A DNA stretch of 64,000 nucleotides from Schlesneria sp. (GTDB taxonomy: Bacteria > Planctomycetota > Planctomycetia > Planctomycetales > Planctomycetaceae), in the NCBI GenBank assembly GCA_028291515.1, contig JAQGHU010000088.1, positions 186,001 to 250,000 on the forward strand, given 5' to 3'. The notes under the pieces were generated by a model. The model was not told where the DNA came from. It did no database searches and saw nothing but the letters and a program-made list of their open reading frames with translations. The position numbers were made by a program, and so were the translations under genes. Below are positions 17,644 through 27,457 of this stretch, in pieces; the first letter of the stretch is position 1; each line of letters begins with the position of its first letter.

Positions 17644-20091
17644 ATGTCGTTCCTGAACCCTGCACTGCTGGTTGGTCTGGCCCTGGCGCTGATCCCGGTG
17701 GCGTTGCATCTGTTTCTCAGGTCAAAACCGAAGCGGTTGATTTTTCCCGCGTTGCGATTGATCCAACAACGCCGTCGGCAAAATGTTCGCCGCATCAAAT
17801 TACGTCATTTCTGGCTGTTGCTACTGCGCGTCGGGATCATTGCCTTGATCGTGCTGGCGATCTGCCGACCTTCGCTGCCGGCAGCGAATTATTCGTTGAA
17901 TGTTCGCGAATGGTTGACGTTGATCGCGATCGCAGCCTTGGCGATCGGTGCCTATTTCGGATTGATGCAGTGGTGGAAACGGCAGTCCGTCGCCCGGTCT
18001 GTTTTGTTGACGAGGCGCTCGGTGCTCCGCGGAGCTTTGGGCGTGGTTGCTGCATTGCTGGCACTCGCCGGCGTAGCCTGGCCGTATGCTAGCCGTGTGA
18101 CGGCCGACATCAAAAATCCTGCGCCGCGCGTCGCCGAGAATGTTCCCGTCGCTGCTGTCTTTCTCTTCGACACCAGCATCAGCATGTCCTACAAGCAGGC
18201 GAACAAGACCCGTCTGCGATCGGCACAGGACGTGGCGAAGGCACATGTCACTCATCTCCCGTCCGGTAGCAAGATCGCAGTGGCGGCGAGTGGCGATGGA
18301 ACCCCTGTGGCATTCTCGACCGATTTGTTCGCGGCCCAGAGTCGCATCGACGCCTTGGAGATCAAGGCGGTCAGTGCGCCGTTGAATGATCGATTGAACG
18401 CCCTCTTGCAGCTTCAGGAAGACGATCGCCAACGAGTCTCGAACGAGCAGTCGTCGGTCCCGGCGGATCAGCGACAGGACCGATTTGTTCGCGAGATTTA
18501 TCTCTTCACCGATCTGACCAAGTCGGCTTGGCGCGATGAAGGCCGGTTAAAAGATGAACTTGCTCGCTTGCGATGGGCCGGAATCTATCTGATCGATGTC
18601 GGCGAACAAGCGCCGGTCAACGCCGCGTTGACGGAAGTCAAACTGTCGCGCGAAGCTATCCCGGCCCACACGGCCGTTCGTGTGGACGCTGTTGTCTCTG
18701 CGGTCGGCTCAATCAATCCAGAGCAATCCGTGGAACTGTACCTGAAAGCAGGCGACGGACCGCCGATCCGTAAGGGAACTGAAAGCGTCAAGTTGGAATT
18801 GGGACGAGAAACACGAGTCTCCTTCTACCCCGTGGAACTTCCCGAGCAGTCATTCACCCACGGTGAACTCCGGTTGTCTGGTGCTGATCCGCTGAGTGCC
18901 GACGATATTGTGCATTTCACTGTCCAAACGATCCCCTCTCTAAAAGTATTGGTCGTTGCCGAACTGCCCGTGATTTCGAACTATTGGACCCTGGCACTGA
19001 AGAACTTGACTGACGCTGGGGTGTCCGCGTTCCAAACTGAGAATGCGAAGCCAGACGAACTGGTCGATCGCAATCTTGACGATGTCGACGTGGTCTGTTT
19101 AATCAACGCCAGCCAGCCAACGGATGCGATGTGGAAAAAGCTGCATACATTCGTTGATCGCGGTGGCGGTGTCGCCGTCTTTCTGGGAGCGAGTTCGTCA
19201 GCGTTAGCCGAATTGCCGAACAAAGAGCGGATTAACCCAGTGCGGTATCAGTCGGAAGCCGCATTGGCCGTGCTGCCGGGGAAGCCGGTCGCCTCGTCGA
19301 AGCATTTGCTGCCGCACATGTTGGACCTTCGAAAATCACAGCACACGCTGCTGAAGCGACTGGACGATCTTGGCGCATTGACGGAACTTGGGTTGGCCGA
19401 GGTTCGCCGCTATTGGAAAGTGGAGCCGGGGCAGGACGCGGTCGTGATCTCTCGTTATATCGGCAACGCCGAGGACGACATCGTCGGGCCGCCGGCGTTG
19501 CTGGAACGCCGCATCGGGCAGGGGAGAGTGTTGATGCTGACGACTAGCGTTGACGCCAAGTCCTGGAACGATTTTCTCGCGCCGGAACTGTACGTCGTCA
19601 TCGTCGATCAATTCACTCAGTACCTGGCATCGCAGGCCTCGGCGATCTTCAACTATCAGGTTGGCGACGAAGTCTCTCTGCCCCTAAGCCGCAAACAAAA
19701 GGTCTCGAAGGTCATTCTGCGGATGCCGGACTTCAAGCAGCGTGCAGTCGATGTGCCGGCGGATGCTCGATTCATTTCCTTGCGAGACGCGACATCGACT
19801 GGTTCGTATTCGGTAGACTCCGCTGATCAGACCGTCGATTATCATGTTGGTTTCAGCGTGAATCTTCCTGCATCCGAAAGCGACCTGACCCGATTGGAAA
19901 ATTCTGATCTCGACAAAATGCTGGGAGAAAAACGCTACAGCGTCGCTCATGATCCCGAAGGATTAGAACGCGATGCGCTAACCGGTCGACTGGGGCAGGA
20001 GATGTATGGTATGGTCGTCGCGTTCCTGGTGGCGGTCTTTGCTCTCGAACAATTCACAGCGACCTGGTTCTATCGCACCGACGAATCCTGA
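17644..20091 (+). CDS. BatA-like membrane protein with vWA-like domain
   Basis: 815 aa. N-terminal aerotolerance-regulator (BatA_N) domain: LNPALLVGLALALIPVALHL followed by SKPKRLIFPALRLIQ, with further membrane helices near residues 59-79, 92-112 and 120-142. A vWA-like domain follows with the metal-site motif FLFDTSISMSY (DxSxS, about residue 177) and IYLFTDLTKSAW. The middle (about 430-640) has an alpha/beta domain like the glutamine-amidotransferase-like part of such proteins, and a final membrane helix (MVVAFLVAVFALEQFTATWFY) closes it. Usually encoded with a MoxR ATPase and a DUF58 protein, which are not adjacent. First gene of a probable three-gene unit; 55 bases to the next. Confidence 0.88.
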   Translation: MSFLNPALLVGLALALIPVALHLFLRSKPKRLIFPALRLIQQRRRQNVRRIKLRHFWLLLLRVGIIALIVLAICRPSLPAANYSLNVREWLTLIAIAALAIGAYFGLMQWWKRQSVARSVLLTRRSVLRGALGVVAALLALAGVAWPYASRVTADIKNPAPRVAENVPVAAVFLFDTSISMSYKQANKTRLRSAQDVAKAHVTHLPSGSKIAVAASGDGTPVAFSTDLFAAQSRIDALEIKAVSAPLNDRLNALLQLQEDDRQRVSNEQSSVPADQRQDRFVREIYLFTDLTKSAWRDEGRLKDELARLRWAGIYLIDVGEQAPVNAALTEVKLSREAIPAHTAVRVDAVVSAVGSINPEQSVELYLKAGDGPPIRKGTESVKLELGRETRVSFYPVELPEQSFTHGELRLSGADPLSADDIVHFTVQTIPSLKVLVVAELPVISNYWTLALKNLTDAGVSAFQTENAKPDELVDRNLDDVDVVCLINASQPTDAMWKKLHTFVDRGGGVAVFLGASSSALAELPNKERINPVRYQSEAALAVLPGKPVASSKHLLPHMLDLRKSQHTLLKRLDDLGALTELGLAEVRRYWKVEPGQDAVVISRYIGNAEDDIVGPPALLERRIGQGRVLMLTTSVDAKSWNDFLAPELYVVIVDQFTQYLASQASAIFNYQVGDEVSLPLSRKQKVSKVILRMPDFKQRAVDVPADARFISLRDATSTGSYSVDSADQTVDYHVGFSVNLPASESDLTRLENSDLDKMLGEKRYSVAHDPEGLERDALTGRLGQEMYGMVVAFLVAVFALEQFTATWFYRTDES

Positions 20092-20146
20092 CCTGCGAAC
20101 TTATTCCGCCGACTGACGCTCAACTTTACCTTCCAACGCCGCTCAC

Positions 20147-22408
20147 ATGCCCCTTACCGTCGAACCCATCTGGCCGTGGCCGATCGTCATCCTGACGAGT
20201 GTCGGGCTTGTGGTTCTGGTGGTGCTGACCTATCGGGTGCAACTCGCCGCTCAACCGTTGGCAATGTCGCGGATCCTGCTCGGATTGCGACTGACAACAG
20301 TGGTCGTGCTGATCTTTTCGATGCTGCGGCCGGCGATACAGAAATCGGAAGTCGATGAATCGAAGGTTCAGATGCTCGTCCTGGCTGATGTCAGTCGCAG
20401 CATGAACACCGAGGATATGCCGAGCAAAGGGACACGGTTCAAGGCGATTCGCGAAGACATCGAAAAGCACCAGGCAAAGTGGAAGGCCTGGACCAAGAAG
20501 TTCGATGTGCGCTTGTTTGACTTTACTCGCGAATTGGCACCCTTCGATCCGGAGCTTAAAGAGGGGAACGGAGATCAAACCGCGTTTGGTCGTGTCCTGG
20601 AAGATGTCCTGCGCGAGACTCGAGGTCATCGAACTATCGGCGTGCTGGTCTTCAGCGACGGGGCTCAGCGTGCCGTGCCCCCTTTCGATATCGATCCGCT
20701 GACGGCAGCCCGCAAGCTGGCGGACGAGCAGGTTCCGATCTATGGGATTGGGTACGGTGCGTCGTCGCTGTCGTCCGCGTCCGTGGATATTGGCATCGAG
20801 GATTTGATTGTTCCTGACGTGGTGTTCTTACGCAGCCGCGTCCCCGTGAAGGCGAAGATTCGAGCGACCGGTGCGGCAGGTCGCAAAGTTCGCGTGCGAG
20901 TCCTGATTGAAGATCGAGCGGGGAAAAAGCCGGACGAATCAGGAGAAATGAAGCCGGCACCGATGACACTACAAGCCAAGCCGTTTCAAGAATTCGAAAT
21001 CAAAAAAGATGTGGAAGTGATTCCCGTCGAACTGACATTTGCCGCCGAAACATCCGGTGAGATGAAGATTGCGTTGCAGGCGGAACCGGTTGAGAACGAA
21101 CTGCTCAAGGGGAACAACCAGCGCGAGACGATCATCACGGTGAAACAAGGGGGAGTGAACGTCGCCTACTTTGATTCACTGCGCCCCGAACAAAAGTGGT
21201 TACGCCCCGTGAGCGGAACCGAACGAATCCAACTCGACTTTCAAGAAATCCGCGGTGGGCGGTTTGCACCTCAGACCAAGATCGATCCGTCGTGGTTCCA
21301 ACGCGGGCGTTACGATGTCTACATCATTGGCGACGTCCGCGCTGACGTGTTCGGCCCAGTGTTGCTGAAGCAACTGGCCGACCGATTGGAAGAAGGATCT
21401 GCTCTGTTGATGACGGGCGGACTTCAGAATTTTGCTAACGGTGGTTACGCCACAAGTCCTATTGCCGACTGGTTACCTGTGGAGTTGGATCCTGCTCGGC
21501 CGGCGGAAAAGATTAATGCGACATCGCAACTGATGGGCCCACAGAAGATGGTGCCGACCGATCAGGGCCTGCGGCAATACGTGATGCAACTGGGGCCACC
21601 TGATAAGAATCGCGCGTTGTGGCTCGACTTGCCGCCGTTGAAGGGGGCCACTCGTCTGAAGCCGCTCAGTGACCTCACAGATGTCTGGGCCGTGACACCC
21701 GATGGTTCACCGTTGTTAATGGTCATGACCATCCAGCGCTCGCGCGTGGCGGCCTTTGCCGGCGACACCACCTATCTCTGGTGGACCGTTGGCAACAAAG
21801 CTGAATTGCATCAGCGCTTCTGGAGGCAACTCATCATCTGGCTGGCCAAGAAAGAAGCGGATACGGATCTACCTGTCTGGGTCAAAGTGATGCCGCGAAC
21901 GTACGCTCCCGGGTCCACCGTCGGTTTGAGCTTTGGTGCCCGTTCCGCGGATGGCTCTCCCCTTGATGATGCCGACTATCAGGTTGAGGTGACTTCTCCT
22001 GATGGACAGAAAACGAAATTGAACCCTCGAAAGTCAGGCACCGAAAACACGGCTGAATTCGGCAAGACCGCGCTCGCGGGCGACTACTGGGTTCGTGTGT
22101 CAGCCCGCCGCAAAGACGTGTCCGTTGGATTTGACGCCTCCACCCGCTTCATCGTTGATGCTCGGGATCTGGAACTGGATTACCCGAGTGCCGACTACGA
22201 GTTTTTGAAAGAGATCTCGTCGATGACAGGCGGGCAGTCGGTCAAACCGGAAGAGGTCGATGCCTTGCTCGATCGTTTGAACGAGTCCAAAACGAACGTG
22301 ACACGAGTTCAAACCATCACACTCTGGGACAATTGGGGCCTGCTGCTAGTGTTCGTCGGTCTGATGACGACCGAATGGTTTTTGCGAAAAAAACGTGGTT
22401 TGGTCTGA
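20147..22408 (+). CDS. vWA and glutamine-amidotransferase-like membrane protein
   Basis: 753 aa. Two N-terminal membrane helices (WPIVILTSVGLVVLVVLTYRV and LGLRLTTVVVLIFSMLRPAI), then a von Willebrand A domain (about 75-250) with the metal-site start VLADVSRSMNTED (DxSxS) and GVLVFSDGAQ. A beta-rich part (250-330) and a class I glutamine-amidotransferase-like fold (about 340-540; YDVYIIGDVRADVF, ALLMTGGLQNFANGGYATSPI) follow, without a clear catalytic Cys. It ends in a helix and basic tail WGLLLVFVGLMTTEWFLRKK. It pairs with the upstream BatA-like protein and probably acts in a membrane complex serviced by a MoxR ATPase encoded elsewhere. Confidence 0.87.
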   Translation: MPLTVEPIWPWPIVILTSVGLVVLVVLTYRVQLAAQPLAMSRILLGLRLTTVVVLIFSMLRPAIQKSEVDESKVQMLVLADVSRSMNTEDMPSKGTRFKAIREDIEKHQAKWKAWTKKFDVRLFDFTRELAPFDPELKEGNGDQTAFGRVLEDVLRETRGHRTIGVLVFSDGAQRAVPPFDIDPLTAARKLADEQVPIYGIGYGASSLSSASVDIGIEDLIVPDVVFLRSRVPVKAKIRATGAAGRKVRVRVLIEDRAGKKPDESGEMKPAPMTLQAKPFQEFEIKKDVEVIPVELTFAAETSGEMKIALQAEPVENELLKGNNQRETIITVKQGGVNVAYFDSLRPEQKWLRPVSGTERIQLDFQEIRGGRFAPQTKIDPSWFQRGRYDVYIIGDVRADVFGPVLLKQLADRLEEGSALLMTGGLQNFANGGYATSPIADWLPVELDPARPAEKINATSQLMGPQKMVPTDQGLRQYVMQLGPPDKNRALWLDLPPLKGATRLKPLSDLTDVWAVTPDGSPLLMVMTIQRSRVAAFAGDTTYLWWTVGNKAELHQRFWRQLIIWLAKKEADTDLPVWVKVMPRTYAPGSTVGLSFGARSADGSPLDDADYQVEVTSPDGQKTKLNPRKSGTENTAEFGKTALAGDYWVRVSARRKDVSVGFDASTRFIVDARDLELDYPSADYEFLKEISSMTGGQSVKPEEVDALLDRLNESKTNVTRVQTITLWDNWGLLLVFVGLMTTEWFLRKKRGLV

Positions 22409-22724
22409 TCGCGGACAGTTCGTTGCCTAAAATGACTCGCAGCGCGGAACGGAATCATCCGATGGGGTTTTGGTTTCGTTCAACGAGCATCAACAGGCGA
22501 ATGCCCCACCTGAGATGATGACGGATGGATCGGAAATTGCGCATTTGTGACGCGGAGAAGTTCGATTCCGGCAACTCCACTGGTTGGCGGGGCGGTTTCG
22601 GGAACATTTCCGAGTGGCGAAGCGTCGATTTATGGGTATGGTAGAAGCATCGATTTGCCTGCGGTCCTTGTGACAAACGGAGTTACACTCGGACGCATCA
22701 GCGAAATTCTCAGGACAAGCCATT
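22409..22724 (+). other. Gap between the vWA gene and the large low-complexity gene
   Basis: 316 bases with no supportable gene and no hairpin terminator. Either a long untranslated spacer within the operon or a site for a second promoter. AGGA near 22712 serves the next start. Confidence 0.45.
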
Positions 22725-25700
22725 ATGTCGAGCACGGCGACCGGTTCTGGTAATTCTTCGCGATACCTCGACTTTGACGAATACGTCGATCTTAAGCTGC
22801 AGAAGACGCGTTCGACCATCAAGACCACAGACATCCTGGTCGCATTGGCGGGTGTCGCCGCGATGTTTCTTGGTTACCTTCTCGTCTTCGTCATTTTCGA
22901 CCAGTGGGTCGTTCTTGGCGGGTTCAGCATCGGCCTGCGGTGGCTATTGCTCTCGACTTTGCTGTTGCTCACCGGTGCCTGGCTGGGCTGGAAAGTTGGT
23001 CGACCCTATCTTCGCACTGTGAATCGACTGTTCGCCGCAAATGAAATCGAAAAGGCCGACGCGGATCTCAAGAGCAATCTGCTGAATTTGGTTGACCTGA
23101 GAGCCTCGGGACGCGAAGTCGATCCGTCGATCCTGCGAGCCCTCGAAAAGAATGCCGCCGTTGGACTGCAGAAAATCGATGTGGCCCAGGCGATCGATCA
23201 CCGACCCTTGATGAGAATCGCCTACGTTCTGCTGGCGGTGGTGGTTCTATTTTGCCTGTATGCGCTCTTCTCGCCGAAGAAAATCTCCAACTCGATCTGG
23301 CGCAGTTTATTGCCTGCGGCCAAACTGGCCGTGGCGACGCAAACTGAGATCGTGGCCGTTCATCCGGGTGACGACACCGTTCCGGCTCGCCGGAGCGTCG
23401 ACTTTTGGGCCGACATCGCGGGAGATGTCCCTGACAAGGTCTGGCTGCACTACTCGACCGCCGATGGCAAATTCCAAGATGAGCCGATCGAACTACGGAC
23501 CGATTCGGACGCTCCCACGCGATTCAAGGGGACGTTGCCGAGTGTCGTACAAAACCTGAGTTATATCGTGCGAGCTGGCGATGCCGTTTCGCACCGGTAT
23601 CACCTTACGGTGACTCAGCCGCCCTCGGCCACTGTGGATCGCGTCCGCTTCCAGTTTCCCGCTTACATGAAATTGGAAGAGACCGAGTTCGCAGGCGGTC
23701 AGATTGATGCTTGGGACGGAACAAAGGTCAGCGTCACCGCCCATACAAACATGCCGGTCAAATCCGCGACGATTCAATTTCTGGATACCGCGGAAGCAGG
23801 GCCGAACCCCGACGATGTGGCGGTGCTTGTTTCACGCGACGGCCAGCAATTGACGGCTTCGTGGAAGTTGAGTTTTCGATCCGACGGAGCGTACTCGCGT
23901 CTGTACCAGATTCACTGCACCACTGAATCCGGGGCGACGGATCCGACGCCGATCCGGTACGCGATCACGATCCGGCCGGATCTGGCTCCTGAAGTCTCGA
24001 TCCTTGAGCCTGTTCGCGACATGGATGTCCCCGCGAATGCGATCCTGCCACTGCTGATTGAAGCACGGGATCCCGATTTCCAATTGAGCCAGGTGAACTT
24101 GCACATCAAGAAGAACGGGCAGCAGGTTCATAAAGAGTCGTTGTTGAATACCCTGCAGCCACGGTTGCTGGCGAAGCACGATCTGAAGCTGGATCGCCTA
24201 CAGGTCAAGCCAGGCGATACGGTCGAATTGTGGGTTCAAGCATTCGACAACCGCCAGCCACGGCCGAATTCCAAAGTGACACCAGAGCTTAAGCTGAAAA
24301 TTGTTGATCCCCTCAGTGAAAAAGAGGCTCAGCAAAAGTTGGCCGACGATCAGGCGAACCGCGATCAGCGCTTGAAGGACGCGGAACAAGAACAGAATCA
24401 AGAAGGGCGTCCCGATCAGAAGGCCGGTGCGGGCGATAAGCAGCCGCGTGATCAGAAAGATCCCGAGCGCCGCGATCCGCAACCGCGGCAAAAAGATCCG
24501 ACCGCCAAGGACGAGCCATCCCCAAAGGAGAATACGTCGCCCGACCAGACCGGGGATTCAGGCAAAACAAAAAATACACCCGGTGGGCAAGACAACAAGT
24601 CCAATGGAACTGGTCAGCAGAAGAATGACAAAAATCAATCCGGCACGTCTGAGAATAAGTCTCCGGAGCAGACCCCATTGAAATCGGACGGGGAGGATGA
24701 CGACAAAGCGTTGGAGGAATTTCTCAATGCCCTGACCAAGCCCAAGGAAAAGCAGCCGAACCCAAGCAAAGAACAACAAGGCAATGGAAGCTCCAACGAG
24801 CGAAAAACAGAGCCGAAATCAGAGACCTCGAATGCCGGGAATGAGGGAGACACGCAGCCAACTCAGGAGCCAACGAAGCCTGAAAATAAGCCTGATCAGA
24901 CGGGCGCGAATAACAAGACGCCCAAGCCATCGAATGACAAGACTCAGCAAACGAATCCAAAGAAGCCGTCTGAGCAGGATCAGCCGAAGCCTGATCCCAC
25001 GTCACCGCCTAAGCAGAATCAAGATTCGTCGAGCAATGGCGAGCCCAAGCAACCGATGCCTGGTAATCAGGGAGCGAAGAAGCCCGAGAACAGTGGCACG
25101 AAGCCAACCGAGTCGCCACAACCGAACGCCAACAAGCCAGATAAGTCGGCCAAGGGCAACGACAAGCAGGATACCTCCAAGGAGAAAGGCCCGATGGATC
25201 AAGGGGCTGGGGCAAAACCAAAAGCCGATCCAAATCAAAACAAAGACGATGGAGCCGGTCCTGGAGAAGCGCCGAAGCCCGACAAAATGAACGAAGGAGG
25301 GGAGGCGGGGAAGGATCCGAAGACGAACCCAAAACCTGGCGGCGAAGGCAACGAGCCGGCCGGAGCGGAGAAGCCTGAACCAGGTGCCGGACCGATGGGT
25401 GGCACTGAGGGACCAATGGAGAAGGGTGGCGATGCCGAGAAGCCAGCCAATCCTGCTAAGAATGCTCAGGCGGGCGGCGAACCTGGTCAGCCGAAGCCAG
25501 CAACTGGAAACGGAGCGGGCGAAGAAAAGGAAGGTCCGTCAGCCGACGGCCCCGAGGAACAAACGAGTCCTTCGCCGAACGCTCAGAAAAAGACGGCCGA
25601 TGGGACTGAAACAGGCACGGCGACGCCGGATCGCGATCCCGGCACCAAGCCAACGAAATCTGACAATCCCGATCTGAAACGCGACGCGAATGAAAAGCCC

Positions 25701-26894
25701 GCAACTCAATCACGAGAAGCCACCGCGCAGGAGTCGAACGATCCGGCGCAACAGGCTTCCGATAACAAAGTGAAGACACCAAAACCGCAAGCAGGCGGTG
25801 CCGAGAAACAGAAGATCGAACAGACGGGTGATGGTGAAAAGACTCCACCTGGCAAGAATCAACAGAAGCGACAGGGTGATCCCAACGCGGCGAACGAACC
25901 GCAAAAAGGTCCGGGGCAGAAAGAGCAACGCTCCAAGCAAGGAGACGGGGGACAAGGGGGCTCGTCGAAAGAAGATCAAGCCGGAGACCCAGGCAGCCAG
26001 GACTCGGGTCAGGGCGATGCCGCCGATCGTCCAGGAAAGCAGCAACCGACGAAGGAAAAGTCGAAAGAAGCCGGTGGTGAGAACAAGCCAGGTTCTGGTA
26101 AAGAATCGTCAGAGGGCGGCGAAAAAAAGCTCGGTTCGAAGGAAAAACAGGCAGGCTCATCCAAGGACAGTGCTGGTCAAAAGGCAGATCAGAATGCCTC
26201 CGGTAAGTCCAGAGGTGAAGGTGCCGGAAAGGACGGCGCTGGCAAGGATGGGGCCGGAAAAGACGGAGGCGAAGGGGGACAGCCAGGTGAAGGCCCGATG
26301 GGAGGTCAACCAGGTGGGACCGCCGAAGGTTCATCGCCAAGCGGAGCTGCTAGTCCTCCGGGAACGGGTCGCAATACGGGAAGCAGCGGTGAAGGTCGGC
26401 CCGGCAAGCAGGGAAATGTCCCTGCCAAGGGTCGGCCCGATGGAAACAACGAGCCAGCCGAAGGGAATAGTTCAGGCTCAACCCCCGAAGGCGAAGAAGC
26501 CAATTTGGAATACAAGAAGCAGGCGACGGAACTGGTGTTGAAACGACTTCAAGACGAATTGGAGCGAGGCGAAGTCGATCCCGAATTGCTTGAAAAACTC
26601 GGTTGGACGAAAGACGAATTGCGTCGATTCTCGGATCGTTTGAACAAGGCGTTGGCAGAGTCGAAGTCCGGCGATGAAACACCGGAATCACAAAGTCGAC
26701 GACAGCAATTCGAAGAAATGCTCAAGGGCCTGGATGTCAATAAGAGCGGCACGAAGCGCTCTGGCGAGAATTCGCCGCAGCGTGAAGTGAACCAGATCGA
26801 GTCGCGGCACAGTACGGTGCCTAAGGCGTATCGAGCGGCGTCCGAAAAGCTGAGCCGTGATGTCAGCCGACAAAAGAAGGCAACGACAAAGTAG
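22725..26894 (+). CDS. Very large membrane protein with extreme low-complexity charged region
   Basis: 1389 aa. N-terminal 190 residues hold three membrane helices (ILVALAGVAAMFLGYLLVFVI, GLRWLLLSTLLLLTGAWLGW, IAYVLLAVVVLFCLYALFS) with a helical soluble segment. Residues about 200-525 are beta-rich, extracytoplasmic-looking repeats (IVAVHPGDDTVPARRSVDF, VRFQFPAYMKLEETEFAGG), reminiscent of DUF4175-type proteins. Residues about 526-1255 are almost only K, P, G, E, D, Q, N, S and T, including GKDGAGKDGAGKDGG. The last 130 residues return to an ordered helical domain (KKQATELVLKRLQDELERGEVDPELLEKLGWTKDELRRF, split by DE-rich turns) ending in a basic tail. Third member of the vWA unit; probably spans the periplasm. 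Function unknown. Confidence 0.85.
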   Translation: MSSTATGSGNSSRYLDFDEYVDLKLQKTRSTIKTTDILVALAGVAAMFLGYLLVFVIFDQWVVLGGFSIGLRWLLLSTLLLLTGAWLGWKVGRPYLRTVNRLFAANEIEKADADLKSNLLNLVDLRASGREVDPSILRALEKNAAVGLQKIDVAQAIDHRPLMRIAYVLLAVVVLFCLYALFSPKKISNSIWRSLLPAAKLAVATQTEIVAVHPGDDTVPARRSVDFWADIAGDVPDKVWLHYSTADGKFQDEPIELRTDSDAPTRFKGTLPSVVQNLSYIVRAGDAVSHRYHLTVTQPPSATVDRVRFQFPAYMKLEETEFAGGQIDAWDGTKVSVTAHTNMPVKSATIQFLDTAEAGPNPDDVAVLVSRDGQQLTASWKLSFRSDGAYSRLYQIHCTTESGATDPTPIRYAITIRPDLAPEVSILEPVRDMDVPANAILPLLIEARDPDFQLSQVNLHIKKNGQQVHKESLLNTLQPRLLAKHDLKLDRLQVKPGDTVELWVQAFDNRQPRPNSKVTPELKLKIVDPLSEKEAQQKLADDQANRDQRLKDAEQEQNQEGRPDQKAGAGDKQPRDQKDPERRDPQPRQKDPTAKDEPSPKENTSPDQTGDSGKTKNTPGGQDNKSNGTGQQKNDKNQSGTSENKSPEQTPLKSDGEDDDKALEEFLNALTKPKEKQPNPSKEQQGNGSSNERKTEPKSETSNAGNEGDTQPTQEPTKPENKPDQTGANNKTPKPSNDKTQQTNPKKPSEQDQPKPDPTSPPKQNQDSSSNGEPKQPMPGNQGAKKPENSGTKPTESPQPNANKPDKSAKGNDKQDTSKEKGPMDQGAGAKPKADPNQNKDDGAGPGEAPKPDKMNEGGEAGKDPKTNPKPGGEGNEPAGAEKPEPGAGPMGGTEGPMEKGGDAEKPANPAKNAQAGGEPGQPKPATGNGAGEEKEGPSADGPEEQTSPSPNAQKKTADGTETGTATPDRDPGTKPTKSDNPDLKRDANEKPATQSREATAQESNDPAQQASDNKVKTPKPQAGGAEKQKIEQTGDGEKTPPGKNQQKRQGDPNAANEPQKGPGQKEQRSKQGDGGQGGSSKEDQAGDPGSQDSGQGDAADRPGKQQPTKEKSKEAGGENKPGSGKESSEGGEKKLGSKEKQAGSSKDSAGQKADQNASGKSRGEGAGKDGAGKDGAGKDGGEGGQPGEGPMGGQPGGTAEGSSPSGAASPPGTGRNTGSSGEGRPGKQGNVPAKGRPDGNNEPAEGNSSGSTPEGEEANLEYKKQATELVLKRLQDELERGEVDPELLEKLGWTKDELRRFSDRLNKALAESKSGDETPESQSRRQQFEEMLKGLDVNKSGTKRSGENSPQREVNQIESRHSTVPKAYRAASEKLSRDVSRQKKATTK

Positions 26895-26908
26895 AGGACT
26901 TCAGTCGC

Positions 26909-27241
26909 TTAGCCTGGAGCATCGTCGCCGACCGCTTCCACGGAGGTGACGTACTCCATCCGAAAGCGTGTTTCCGTCATGATCTGCACGGAATCACCCC
27001 GTTGGAGATCGCTCAGGGCAGCTTCCCTTCCGTTCCTTGTCACTTTCACGAAGTTGGTCAGGGGATAGACGTGAGTCGCGATTCGATATCGATCGACAAT
27101 GACGATCTGACCAGCGCGGACTCCGACGAACATTCCCTCGTGATGGCTTTCGTCGGCGATTGCCATGTCACACATTGACAGAAGTCCCGAGACAACGACC
27201 GCTGCCGTTACGACTCGACGAAGTACCGATTTCGGTGTCAT
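26909..27241 (-). CDS. Small secreted protein of unknown function
   Basis: 110 aa from ATG 27241, which has GAGGAG 7 bases upstream; the longer frame to 27346 adds 35 residues before the signal. Signal peptide TPKSVLRRVVTAAVVVSGLL...AIA, then a short beta-rich domain: GMFVGVRAGQIVIVDRYRIATHVYPLTNFVKVTRNG and LQRGDSVQIMTETRF. The strand pattern with ALSDLQRGDSVQI resembles small barrel domains that state a default value for a property. No recognised family. Convergent with the large low-complexity gene, 14 bases between stops. Confidence 0.7.
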   Translation of the reverse strand: MTPKSVLRRVVTAAVVVSGLLSMCDMAIADESHHEGMFVGVRAGQIVIVDRYRIATHVYPLTNFVKVTRNGREAALSDLQRGDSVQIMTETRFRMEYVTSVEAVGDDAPG

Positions 27242-27457
27242 GATTGGCTCCTCTCGTAAGCAGGTATGTGATCCGCTAATTGGTGGAAGCAAAGTCCGTA
27301 CCACCCATCCGTATTCGGCCTCGGTGTATCTGCTGCCGTGATGCAACGTCTTGCGGGATTGAATTTTGAGTTCAATTCGCTTGCAACTTTCTGGCGGGCT
27401 GAATATTGATCATATCGGATGTTTTTTCGTCTGGATTCTAAATCGAAAGGCCCTCCC

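Noticed and set aside
24198-26340. Long open frames on the minus strand (up to 294 codons) inside the low-complexity gene
   Set aside because: They mirror the repetitive K/P/G/E codons of the plus-strand gene; plus-strand frame has membrane helices and ordered ends, the others do not.
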